Positions 1 to 9,600 of a DNA stretch of 64,000 nucleotides are shown here, in pieces. Positions within the stretch are counted from its first letter, which is position 1; every line of letters begins with the position of its first letter. Source of the stretch: Planctomycetota bacterium (lineage in GTDB: Bacteria > Planctomycetota > Planctomycetia > Pirellulales > Pirellulaceae). The translations under genes were made by a program, and so were the position numbers. The stretch spans positions 1-64,000 of the forward strand of contig JACNKX010000100.1 of assembly GCA_014381825.1 (NCBI GenBank). The letters are read 5' to 3'. A model generated the notes under the pieces. That model did no database searches. It was not told the origin of the DNA and worked only from the letters and a program-made list of their open reading frames with translations.

Positions 1-1435
1 GAGCACTACTCACTATACAACCCCGTTCTGCGCCCAGCGCATGGGGTCCACTTCAAACATTACTCCTGTGATATCACCCGCAAGCGGGAACGAAGGAACT
101 GGAAGCAGTACACAACTCAGCTTCGATGTGACGCTGTCGTCTTCAATCTCAGAAGCTGTCTCGTTCGACGTATCGACGATGGCAGGCACGGCACTGGCCA
201 ATACCGACTTTGTTCCATTACCAGCGAACACCACCGTCGACTTCGTGGCGAATCAGACAACACCCAGCCAAATTGTGGTTGAGACGATCGCCGATGCACT
301 ACCGGAAGCGAGCGAGGAGACGTTCACAGTAGCAACGTCGGGAGATGCGGATGTTATCCCGCCAACTTCGCTCAACGGTCAAGATGAGGCAGTGTTCTAT
401 ACAATCTTGCCTGGCGACCCGGCAACAGGCACGATTATCGATGACGATACGTTGCCGGCTGGCAGCGAGCTATGGCAAGGTGACCTACCAGGATTCACGG
501 TCGGGTCAGCGGGCTGTTTCTTTGATAATCCGCATTTCATCAATGCAGCCAGCCTTACACTAATCGTGCCATCTCCCGGTCTGGTCGCATTGGCCAATAA
601 TCCTTTCAACGGCACGACGACGTTTAGTGGCACGTTCTCCAATATGGAGACGCTGGTCCCTACTACGAATGAGATTGGTTGCTTAACGACGCCGGTCGCC
701 AACAATACTCCAAACGTAACTGTCGAAGCCGAAACTGGATTCGGTTTGCCGGTGATTCAAGTCAGCAGTGCCACGCAGATCCTGTTCCACGGCGATTATG
801 GCAACTCAGCCGCAGATGCGCAAGGATTTCAACTCCAGATCCAGTCGTCATCCGCAAGCGAAATCACTGGCCCTTACACCAGCTTTGACGAGGTTGACCA
901 AGGCATAAGCGTGTTTGGCAACTTCACACTCACGAAGGTGGCTGGTTTATCGGCTGCCGAGCTTCCGGCAGATTCTGACCTCGCAGGCACGATTCTCACC
1001 ACGGATGAATTACTTCCGACCCAAGAAGCCGTGGCAGCGCTATGGGGCAATGCCAGTGCTACCGCAGAACGACTATCCGAGGTGCGCGTCGAGATCTTGG
1101 ATCTGCCCGGCTCACTGCTCGGTGCGGCGGGTGGAAACACAATATTCATCGATCTAGATGCTGCAGGACACGGCTGGTTCGTAGATGCGACACCCAATGC
1201 GCATGAGGAATTTACCCTTCGTGATGACCTGTTCCGTGCGGCGCGTGGCAGCGATGCGGATGGCAGGATGGATCTCCTGACGGTGCTAGCTCATGAAATG
1301 GGCCACGTCTTGGGCTTGGAAGATCTCGATTCGGATCTCCACGCGGACGACCTCATGGCCGATACGCTGCCACTCGGAACGCGACGTTTGCCCTGGGCGG
1401 CAGCCGTCGATGAAGTGTTTTCCAAAGGGCTCTAA
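1..1435 (+). CDS. Calx-beta surface protein with C-terminal metalloprotease-like motif (5' partial)
   Basis: The reading frame is open to the left edge, so the first ATG at 41 is probably internal and the true start lies outside the window. A Calx-beta-like domain occupies roughly the first 120 visible residues (acidic, Thr/Ser-rich, with an NEGTG-type opening). Near the C-terminus, at 1292, is HEMGHVLGLED, an HExxHxxGxxD zinc-protease signature with aspartate as third ligand, as in snapalysin-type metzincins; a LMADTL segment follows, comparable to the downstream Met-turn region. Planctomycetes have many giant exported proteins ending this way, with unknown substrate. Exported location is inferred from composition. 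It could be an inactive structural domain rather than a protease. Confidence 0.75.
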   Translation, partial: STTHYTTPFCAQRMGSTSNITPVISPASGNEGTGSSTQLSFDVTLSSSISEAVSFDVSTMAGTALANTDFVPLPANTTVDFVANQTTPSQIVVETIADALPEASEETFTVATSGDADVIPPTSLNGQDEAVFYTILPGDPATGTIIDDDTLPAGSELWQGDLPGFTVGSAGCFFDNPHFINAASLTLIVPSPGLVALANNPFNGTTTFSGTFSNMETLVPTTNEIGCLTTPVANNTPNVTVEAETGFGLPVIQVSSATQILFHGDYGNSAADAQGFQLQIQSSSASEITGPYTSFDEVDQGISVFGNFTLTKVAGLSAAELPADSDLAGTILTTDELLPTQEAVAALWGNASATAERLSEVRVEILDLPGSLLGAAGGNTIFIDLDAAGHGWFVDATPNAHEEFTLRDDLFRAARGSDADGRMDLLTVLAHEMGHVLGLEDLDSDLHADDLMADTLPLGTRRLPWAAAVDEVFSKGL

Positions 1436-1550
1436 CGCATCATCACGTGCTACTAAGTCGCAATATGACAAAGCGCGATAGCATTGATGCCATGTTTCCA
1501 TGCAATGCGTGGCCGACGGAATATCTCTCGGACGGTCCTGCCTCCGTCGC

Positions 1551-1581
1551 ATCTATGTTGACACGTTGTGCCAACATAGAT
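1551..1581. terminator. Hairpin between surface protein and waaF-like gene
   Basis: Arms 1551-1564 and 1568-1581 pair over 14 positions with one G:T, around a 3-base loop. The hairpin lies 115 bases after the first gene's stop and 72 bases before the next start. There is a short T-rich stretch about ten bases further on, so it may be a terminator; a role in the waaF leader is the alternative. Confidence 0.4.
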
Positions 1582-1653
1582 AGCGTCCCACTTTTGGTCG
1601 TGTAATTGCAGTCACATCGCGCCTCTATCGGCTCCGAAATCGGCTTAAGATCG

Positions 1654-2709
1654 ATGAAGATCGCCATCGTACTTCCCAACTGGATCGGTGATGCCGCCAT
1701 GGCAACGCCGACGTTGCGCGCGATCTCAGAGCGCTTCGGTACTTATGCAGAGATCATTGGCGTGATGCGACCTTATGTCGCGGAAGTTCTGGAAGGCACT
1801 TCTTGGCTCGATCAATGTGTCCTCTATGATCCAAAGTCAGCTGACCGATCACTCAGCTCTTGGTCGCTCGTGCGACGGTTGCGATCGATGAAGCTTGATT
1901 CAATCGTCATGCTTACCAACTCGCTTCGTACGGGCGTGAGCAGTTGGCTCAGCGGTGCTCCGCAGCGAGTCGGCTATGTACGGAATGGCCGTGGGCTGTT
2001 GCTGACGGATAAACTTTACGCGCCTTGTGATGGGAGAAGATTCACGCCTATCTCAGCGGTAGACTACTATCTCGATCTGGCGAAGCATCTTGGATGCGAG
2101 AACATCTCTCGCGATATAGAACTCGCCACAACAGACGCGAACGAGGAAGCCGCGAACGGTGTTTGGAAGAAGCTAGGACTGGGCAATGGTGGTGAAACAG
2201 TTGTCCTTTGTCCTGGGAGTGCTTTTGGGCCAGCAAAGCATTGGCCCACCGAATATTTCGCCGAACTCGCGACGAAGATCGTCGACACGCGTGGTTGCAA
2301 CGTGCTTGTCGCCTGTGGTCCCGCGGAACGCGACAACGCTCGCGAGATCGCACAACTCGCGAATCGCCCGCAGATAGTCAGCTTGGCGGACGAGGCGTTA
2401 AGCATCGGGCTGACAAAGGCCTGTCTTCGCCGTTCACGCTTAGCCGTCGCGACGGATAGTGGGCCGCGGCATCTTGCTGCCGGATTCGGAGTGCCGACCG
2501 TCGCGCTCTTTGGCTCGACTGATCCGCGTTGGAGTCTCAATTACAATCCTCGCGAAATCCGTTTGAACGAGACCGTTCCTTGCGGGCCGTGTGCGAAAAG
2601 AGCTTGCCCGCTAACGCATCATGACTGCATGAAGCATCTTCGCGTCGAACGTGTTTTCAAAGCGGTGCAGTCGCTTCTTGAACGGTTGTCCGACACAAAA
2701 GCCGCATAA
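1654..2709 (+). CDS. waaF: GT9 glycosyltransferase, lipopolysaccharide heptosyltransferase II family
   Basis: A 351-residue protein that should transfer a heptose (or related sugar) from a nucleotide donor to the inner core of lipopolysaccharide on the cytoplasmic face. It opens with the family signature LPNWIGDAAMATP, has a TDSGPRH nucleotide-sugar binding motif near residue 270, and a cysteine/histidine cluster C-x2-C-x4-C-x6-C (CGPCAKRACPLTHHDC) from residue 310 that is typical of the HepII branch. An in-frame start exists at 1606, but 1654 matches the usual N-terminus directly before KIAIVLPN. A clear paralogue lies at 59960-61084. The gene stands alone, facing the DUF1552 gene. The sugar actually transferred is not determinable from sequence. 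Confidence 0.85.
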   Translation: MKIAIVLPNWIGDAAMATPTLRAISERFGTYAEIIGVMRPYVAEVLEGTSWLDQCVLYDPKSADRSLSSWSLVRRLRSMKLDSIVMLTNSLRTGVSSWLSGAPQRVGYVRNGRGLLLTDKLYAPCDGRRFTPISAVDYYLDLAKHLGCENISRDIELATTDANEEAANGVWKKLGLGNGGETVVLCPGSAFGPAKHWPTEYFAELATKIVDTRGCNVLVACGPAERDNAREIAQLANRPQIVSLADEALSIGLTKACLRRSRLAVATDSGPRHLAAGFGVPTVALFGSTDPRWSLNYNPREIRLNETVPCGPCAKRACPLTHHDCMKHLRVERVFKAVQSLLERLSDTKAA

Positions 2710-2745
2710 GTTCGACGGGCAACGCGACGATTTGTGCGCTCACGT

Positions 2746-4065
2746 CTAGCTTAACCCCGTCAGCGGTCCGTCGCCACAGAAGTCCGGATTGCCAAACGTA
2801 TCGACCTCGTTACCAAAACCATGGGCGATCGAGAGCAGCAGTCGGTTATGAGGCACCTTCGGGAACTTGAGCGAACGGCCCATGTTAAAGTCGAGTCCGT
2901 TGCCGAGCATCACAAACGGGATGTTGTCTAGCGTGTGCGAGTTGCCTTGGCCAAGTTCGTTCCCCCAAAGAATAGCCGTGTTATCAAGCATGCTGCCCGT
3001 GCCACCGAGTTCCGGTGTGTCGGACAAACGCTGTGCGAGATAGGCGAGTTCGCCAGCGAACCATTTGTTGATGCGAGTTAGCTTCTCTTGTGAATCTTCG
3101 TTGTCGTTGTCGTGATGCGATAACGAGTGATGACCTTCGTCGATTCCGAGCCACCGCATCTTGGCTTGGCCCACTGAGTTCGTGTACTGCAGCGTTGCGA
3201 TACGAGTGAAGTCGGCGGCAAGGCTGTTTACCAGCAGGTCAATCTGCATGCGGCTGATCTGCGGTATGTTGTCGTTCTCTTCTTTGATGCCAGCATCGAG
3301 TTCCGGCACGGCGTGGACTATCTTTGACGTCGCACTGGACTTCAGCTCTTGTTCCATTTCACGAACGAAAGTCGCTTGTTCGTCGAGCAAGTGGCGATCT
3401 TCCGCGCTGACGATCGAGCGGAGCTTTTGAAGATCGGCTTGTACTTCGTCCAGAACGCTCTTCAAGCTCTCTTGGTCTTTCAGTTGGCCGTACAGTTTGT
3501 TGAACATCTGATAGGGATCGTCGATCGGAGCCACTGGTTTGTTGGGGCCCGAATAGCTCATGCGCGTCCAGGTGTCGGCTCGATCCGGCACCATGATGCC
3601 AAACTCGAGCGATCCAAACCGCGTACGCGTTTTCGGGTTGGACTGCAAAAAAGTCTTTAGCCCTTGATCCAGCGAGATGCCCGTTGACCAGCCAGCTGGC
3701 GTGTGCGAACCACCTTGAATGTTGCCCGGAAACAGCTCGATACCGGTTAGCAGGCATCCCATCCCCCGCATGTGGCTGTCGCCGTCACCGCGCACCTTGT
3801 CGCAGACGCCATGCATTACGAGCATCTTGTCTTTGAAAGGCTCGAGCGGCGCGAGGCTCTCTTTCAGCGTGAACGAATCGCCTTCTTCGTCTGGCCAGAA
3901 GTTCCAGGGCACCACACCATTGGGACTGAACATTACGATCAGCCGCTTCTTCCGCACCGCCGTATTCGCAAAACCAAGGCTCGGCAGATTCATCATGAAC
4001 GGCAAGGCCGCGGTCGTGAGGCCAAGGTCTCGCAAGAAGCTACGGCGACTCGTGGATTGGGACAT
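2746..4065 (-). CDS. Exported DUF1552 protein
   Basis: A 439-residue protein with a twin-arginine type signal ([12 protein letters not shown]) followed by a hydrophobic stretch ending near FANTA, so it is probably exported folded. The body matches DUF1552, a sulfatase/alkaline-phosphatase-superfamily-like family abundant in planctomycetes and almost always next to a DUF1592/DUF1588 cytochrome protein, as here. The biochemical role is unknown. Start 4065 (ATG) is preferred over an upstream TTG at 4077 because TTGGAGA stands just ahead of it. The 3' end converges on the waaF-like gene with only 36 bases between. Confidence 0.85.
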   Translation of the reverse strand: MSQSTSRRSFLRDLGLTTAALPFMMNLPSLGFANTAVRKKRLIVMFSPNGVVPWNFWPDEEGDSFTLKESLAPLEPFKDKMLVMHGVCDKVRGDGDSHMRGMGCLLTGIELFPGNIQGGSHTPAGWSTGISLDQGLKTFLQSNPKTRTRFGSLEFGIMVPDRADTWTRMSYSGPNKPVAPIDDPYQMFNKLYGQLKDQESLKSVLDEVQADLQKLRSIVSAEDRHLLDEQATFVREMEQELKSSATSKIVHAVPELDAGIKEENDNIPQISRMQIDLLVNSLAADFTRIATLQYTNSVGQAKMRWLGIDEGHHSLSHHDNDNEDSQEKLTRINKWFAGELAYLAQRLSDTPELGGTGSMLDNTAILWGNELGQGNSHTLDNIPFVMLGNGLDFNMGRSLKFPKVPHNRLLLSIAHGFGNEVDTFGNPDFCGDGPLTGLS

Positions 4066-4086
4066 CGTGTTCTCCAAATTTGTTTA

Positions 4087-4139
4087 ACCCAGTCGCGTCG
4101 CGACGGCTCGCGCAACAGACCGTCGCGATGCGACTGGGT
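4087..4139. repeat. 20-bp-arm intergenic inverted repeat
   Basis: Arms 4087-4106 and 4120-4139 are reverse complements at 19 of 20 positions, separated by 13 bases. The palindrome nearly fills the 98-base gap between the DUF1592 and DUF1552 genes. It lacks a U-tract on either strand and so resembles a REP-type palindrome more than a simple terminator, although in RNA it would form a very stable hairpin between two co-directional genes. Confidence 0.75.
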
Positions 4140-4163
4140 CAAACGAAGGTAGTGGTGGCGTCT

Positions 4164-6521
4164 CTAGTCTATCGTTTTGCTAGGTACGAGCGCAGACGTC
4201 TTGGCGATTTCAATTAATAACTTGTTGATATTAAACTCATGCTGCACGAACAGCTGTCGTAACTCGTCGCGTTTCCCCAGCCCGTACGCCTGCACAGGTT
4301 GCTTCACCGAGTATTGGAATAGCCGTTCGGAAAACGCCGCATGAGCTTCACTATTGTCGGCGAGGAACTCGGCCAATTCGCGTACACCAACAAACGCGGC
4401 CTTCTCACCCGAGAGTCGTTCGTAGAAACCGGACGCGTCGATCGGCTGGCCTTTCTCTTCGCGACGAAAGCGGCCGACCGCGTCGTAATGTTCCAGCGAA
4501 AATCCGAGCGGGTTGATCATTTCATGACAGAGAGCACATGCGGTCGGCTCGGTCTGTAAACGGATTCGCTCCCGCGTCGTGAGATCGGGATGCGATTCAG
4601 CGGGAATGGGCGTGACGGCATCTTTGGGAGGCTTCAAGGTCCGGCCCAAAATGTTACGCGCGATGAAGACGCCGCGATGAATCGGCGAGCTTGTCGTGTG
4701 GTAGGCAAACCCAGTCATCATCAAGGGGTGTGACAGAACACCGGCTCGTTCCACTGGATTCACCGCGACTCGTTTCAGCGACGAGCCGTCCGCGCCTTCG
4801 AGCTGGTAGAACTTTCCGATCCGATCGTTCGCATAGAGTCCATCGGACAAGAGCAACTGGCGAAAGTCGGTTTGTTCGCTCCAAATGACTTCTTCCAACG
4901 AAAGATCGATCGAGGCACGTAGGTCCGAAATGAGTTCTGGCGTAAAGTCCGGGAACTGCTCCTCGTCCTTTGTCAGTTCTTCGAATTCGTCTAGCTTCAG
5001 CCATTGATGGAGAAACTGACGGAGTTTCGCTTTTGCACGAGGATCGCGCACCATACGTTCCGCTTGACGTTCGACTTGTTCAGACTTCGTCAGCTCGCCG
5101 CGCGCAGCGACTTGCCAGAGTTGGTCGTCGGGCAGTGAATCCCAAAGCGTGAACGAAAGCCTTGCTGCGACGTCGTAACTGTCGTTCACATTTGCAACTT
5201 CTCGAAAGAGAAAACGGGGCGACTTGAGTGTTAGCAACGCAACTCGTTTGACAGCGATCGTGCCGTCGCCAGTTTCATTGAAGTGACGATCGACGTACAG
5301 TTCACGTTCGGTATCGGAGAGTGGTCGTCGGAACGCACGCTCCACGAACTTTCCGCAGAATTCGCGAAGTTTCGCGTCACGCTTGTCATCATCCTGCTTC
5401 ACGCCGGAAAGATCGCGCAACTGCGAAATAGCCTTGTTGGCGACTTCGATTGCCGCCAGTGTGGTCGCATCGTTCCAAGCCTTACCAACCGTCGTTCCTC
5501 TTTCGTAACCGTCGCTCTTGTCGTCGGGTGGGAATGCCGTGTTGACGACTAACGATTGCCGCGCACCCTGTGGTGTCAGGTGCCGCTCGGGGATGACTTC
5601 TTCTTGACGACGCGGCGGCTTCCAGAGGAGTCGGATCGACGCCGTCTTCTCCTTGAATTTGAAAAACTCAAGCCGGATCGGATAGCTTCGCCCGCCCAGC
5701 AACTTGATCGAAGCTCGATATTCGGTGTCGTTGCCTGATCGCACCCAAGCGTCGATCAATTTTGAATCACGATCGTTGACCCATAATCTCGCGCCGTTAT
5801 CGGTTTGGACGATGAACTCATACTCGCCCGTATCAGGAGCGATTACCGAACCTTGCCACCGAATTGAAAACTCTTCGCTACCGATGTCCTTATCCGGGCT
5901 GCGTTCTTCAAAGTCGAACGCGATTGTTGCATCAACGCGTTGGATCTTCCGTTCGTTGCCTCGAAAGTTGCGTGAGTTAAAGTACTCGGCGGTCAAACCT
6001 CGCCGCTCGTCCCAGCGACTTGTGCCGGTGAAGCTGCCGATTAGATCGGTGACGGTATTCTGATACTGCCGGACCGTCAGCCGTGTCAGCTCCACGCGCG
6101 GTGGTTTGTTGCGAGCTTGCGCAACCGGCGAATAGAACGTTTCGTAGATGTACTTCGCCGCCGCCTTTGCTTCGTCGCCGACGATGTGGTCTGGAGTTTC
6201 TTCCGGCATCGTCTCGACGATGACTTTCGTCAGATCCAGAAGCGACCGGTCGCCGACAAGCGGCTCTGGTTGCTTTTTGGGTACGCCCTCGCCCCTTGTG
6301 CCGTGGCAGGCCGCACAGTGTTGCTCATAAATCCGTTGTCCTGCTGAAATCCCATCGACGTCGGCGAACGCGTTCGTTGCAAGAAATACTCCGGCAACGG
6401 AGATCCCGAGGACGCGCAAACACACTAAGCACTTTGCATTGCTTGTCAATTGCCAACCCTGATTAATAAGAGGAATCAGTGGTGCGTAAAATCGGAGGGA
6501 GGAATCTAGGCGGGAGGACAT
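4164..6521 (-). CDS. Cytochrome c / DUF1587-PA14-DUF1595-DUF1592-DUF1588-DUF1585 protein
   Basis: About 785 residues, probably exported. A hydrophobic segment ends near NAFADVDG; then comes a class I cytochrome c domain with CAACH (about residues 69-73), a DUF1587 segment interrupted by a PA14 carbohydrate-binding-like domain (about 175-305), and DUF1595, DUF1592, DUF1588 and DUF1585. DUF1588 contains a second CALCH, so two haems c could be bound. The family is typical of planctomycetes and is partnered with DUF1552, the next gene downstream (98 bases). An extracytoplasmic redox role, perhaps in polysaccharide breakdown, is inference. Start 6521 is the first ATG; a TTG at 6569 also exists and the signal sequence is unusually far from either, so the start is uncertain. 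Confidence 0.85.
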   Translation of the reverse strand: MSSRLDSSLRFYAPLIPLINQGWQLTSNAKCLVCLRVLGISVAGVFLATNAFADVDGISAGQRIYEQHCAACHGTRGEGVPKKQPEPLVGDRSLLDLTKVIVETMPEETPDHIVGDEAKAAAKYIYETFYSPVAQARNKPPRVELTRLTVRQYQNTVTDLIGSFTGTSRWDERRGLTAEYFNSRNFRGNERKIQRVDATIAFDFEERSPDKDIGSEEFSIRWQGSVIAPDTGEYEFIVQTDNGARLWVNDRDSKLIDAWVRSGNDTEYRASIKLLGGRSYPIRLEFFKFKEKTASIRLLWKPPRRQEEVIPERHLTPQGARQSLVVNTAFPPDDKSDGYERGTTVGKAWNDATTLAAIEVANKAISQLRDLSGVKQDDDKRDAKLREFCGKFVERAFRRPLSDTERELYVDRHFNETGDGTIAVKRVALLTLKSPRFLFREVANVNDSYDVAARLSFTLWDSLPDDQLWQVAARGELTKSEQVERQAERMVRDPRAKAKLRQFLHQWLKLDEFEELTKDEEQFPDFTPELISDLRASIDLSLEEVIWSEQTDFRQLLLSDGLYANDRIGKFYQLEGADGSSLKRVAVNPVERAGVLSHPLMMTGFAYHTTSSPIHRGVFIARNILGRTLKPPKDAVTPIPAESHPDLTTRERIRLQTEPTACALCHEMINPLGFSLEHYDAVGRFRREEKGQPIDASGFYERLSGEKAAFVGVRELAEFLADNSEAHAAFSERLFQYSVKQPVQAYGLGKRDELRQLFVQHEFNINKLLIEIAKTSALVPSKTID

Positions 6522-6605
6522 CTCGAAGTGTCTCACTATCACGTTAGAGACGGGCTGTACGAGTGTCAAGAAGTGGACGGCTGGAGAGTGGGTGAAGCCG
6601 CGTTG

Positions 6606-9600
6606 TTAAGTCGCTTCGAGAATGCTGGCGCCGAAGGTAAAGCCACCGCCAAATGCGCAAATCCCTAAGCGGTCGCCCTTCTTTGCATTCGGTAAGATCT
6701 CGCTCAAGCAAAGCGGGATACTCGTCGACGACGTGTTCCCGAAACGGCGAATATTGCTGTAGACGTTGGCGTCGATGCGATGTTGGATCGCGTCGATGAT
6801 TCGTTGATTGGCCTGGTGAGGCACGATCATCTTCAGATCGTTCACACCGACACCTTCGCGTTGGCAAACACGATTCAGCGAAGCGATCATCGAACGTACC
6901 GCTTCGCTGAAGACTTTCTTACCCTGCATTCGAATGAAGCCGCCATCTCGAAATGGAACGGTCAGTGCTCCGCCATCTTCGCCATTGGCCGACAGTTCAG
7001 GTCGATAGAGCTTGCCCTTAGCGTTCTCGTAGTGGCTCTCGCCATATAGCACCGTTGCGGAAGCGGCGTCACCGAATAGGATCGCCGTATCGAGATCCTT
7101 TCGATCTAACAGCGGCGAGAGGACTTCTGTCGTAACAACCAAAACTCGTGCATCAGGCTTGCTTTGCAGGAAGTCATAGCCGGCCTGCAATGCATACAGG
7201 TATCCACTGCAGGCTGCACTGATATCAAACGCTTGGAGCGTGGCGTTGGACCTGCCGCGAACGAGCCCGCTGAGTACTTGGCAGGCCATCGAAGGCGTTA
7301 CCGAGGTTGGGCTCGTTGTGCTGCAAATCACCAAGTCGAGTTGATCGACGAGTAAGTCTTCTTGTTCCAGCGTTCGTTGTGCGGCTTGGACGGCCATGTT
7401 GACGGCGTTCTGTTCTCCCGCCACCCAATTGCGACTTTCAATGCCCGTCAGCCGCATAATGTCTTCGACGGTCATGTCGTCGGTCGAAGCAAGTAGCTCG
7501 CTATTGGAAACGATTCGATTTCCGGTCACTGCGGCGATCGAAGAGAGCCCCACATCGAAGGCCCGGCGATCGTATCGTTGAGGCAGAGGCAGGCGCTCGG
7601 ATGGTCGCCGGCGGACGAGGATTGGCTCGCCTGGATTCTCGAGCAAGACTGCGTTCTTGTGTACGACCGAGTCATCGGTTCGAATTCGCATCATCGGTTT
7701 GCCAACCGCGATGCTACCTCCTTCTTCGGCCAATAGCTGCGCGACTTCGCCTCCGACGGATGTTGTCATTTCGAAGACGGACTTTGCCGCTTCGACCGAT
7801 GCGACGACGTCCCCCTTCTGAACTTGCGAGCCAACCGTCGTTAAAAACTCGACGACCGTCACGGTTTCGTCGGATGGAGCTGACCCGATGGCGAGCAAGT
7901 CAAATAGTCCCTCTTCTTGTTCGGCGGGTTGTTCCCACGTGAGATCAAAATCAAGCAGCGCTGCCGCGGTCGATAGCACACGTTGGTACGAAGGCATAAC
8001 TTCGATTTGGCTGCCGTAATGGCATGGAATGAAGGTGTCGGCTCTCGTGATGCGACGCATCGAAACTGGAAAGCGAGACTTTTCGCCGACCGTCGCAAGC
8101 ACTTCGCTGCCAAAACCACAGGTGTGATTGTCTTCGTGGACGACGACCAACCGAGATGTTTTTTCGACCGATGCGACGACCATGTGTTCGTCCCACGGTG
8201 AAAGCGAACGCAGATCGATAACTTCAACTTCAACGCCAGCTCGTTCGAGGTCGTCTGCCGCTTTCTCACAGAGCGACACGGTATTGCCCCATGCGACGAA
8301 CGTGATATCGCGACCGGTGCGTACTTTGCGAGCCGAGCCAATCGGCACGAATTGCTCAGCAATGTTCGGTGACGTTGCGAGCGACACATCGTTCAACATT
8401 GCCTTTGGATACAAGATCAATGACGGACGTTCTGATTTGAAAGCCGCATTCAGCATCCCCGCCGCATCGCACGCGTTGGACGGCATGAAGACGTCGATGC
8501 CAGGTGTATGTGTGACGACCGATTCGAATGTTTGGGCGTGATACGGACCCAAGCCAGGACGATAGCCACCGCAGGCGGCCATAACAACCAACGGAACTTT
8601 CCACTCGCCGCCCGTCCGCCAAAACATAGTCGCCAGTTCGGAAGTGAGCTGGTTGTAGGCCAACGGAAGGAAATCTGCGAACTGAATGCACGCCACAGGG
8701 CGCTGGCCTGCCAATGCTCGACCGATCGAAGTTCCAACGATCGTCGACTCGGATAGCGGCGAATTGCAAACTCGCCCCTCGTACTTTGTGCTCAAGCCAC
8801 GTGTGACACCAAACACATCACCCTTCGGATCTTCAACGTCCTCACCATAGATGAAGACTCGCGAATCTGTTGCCAGTTGATGGTTAAGAACTTCTCGCAG
8901 CGCCTGTCCCATCGTGAGCGTCGCATTCTCGTCATCGCCTCGCACTTCATAAGAAGGATGCGTCAATTCGACAGGAATCGTCGCCTTCGCTGATAGTTGC
9001 GGTGTTGGGTCAATTCCCGCCAAAGATTCTTCGGCGGCGGCAGCAACTTCAGATTCCACGTTTCGGCGGAGTGCTGACAAGACGGATGTCTCGCAACCGT
9101 CTGCGAGTAGTCGATGTTCGAGTTGTGTGAGCGGATCACCTGTCGTTGTCGCGTTTTGAATCTCGTCCGCGGTGCGATACACACGCTGATCATCGGCGTT
9201 TGTGTGACTTGCCAGTCGTTCTGCCTCGAAGAGCACTAACTGGGGAGTGCGCTCTTGTCGCATCTGCGCAACGATGGAACCGAACTGTTCGAAGCAAGCT
9301 GCGGCATCTCGGCCATCAACTCGCTGGATCGGTAACCCGTAATACGAGGACGCATCGCCAGCTGGCAGCGAGAAGAAGGTGCGACCGCGTGTCGTCGTCG
9401 AAATCGCCAAGCGATTGTCTTCGACGACAAAAAGTACCGGCAATTGGTCGCGGACGGCAGCGGCGATGGCCTCGGTAACCTCACCTTGTTGTGTCGTTCC
9501 GTCTCCATTCGCACAGTAAACGATGGGGCAAGATGCTTCGCCTTTCACAGCCGCAGCGACACCAACCGACTGCAGCGCGTTGTTGCCCGTCGGCGTCACC

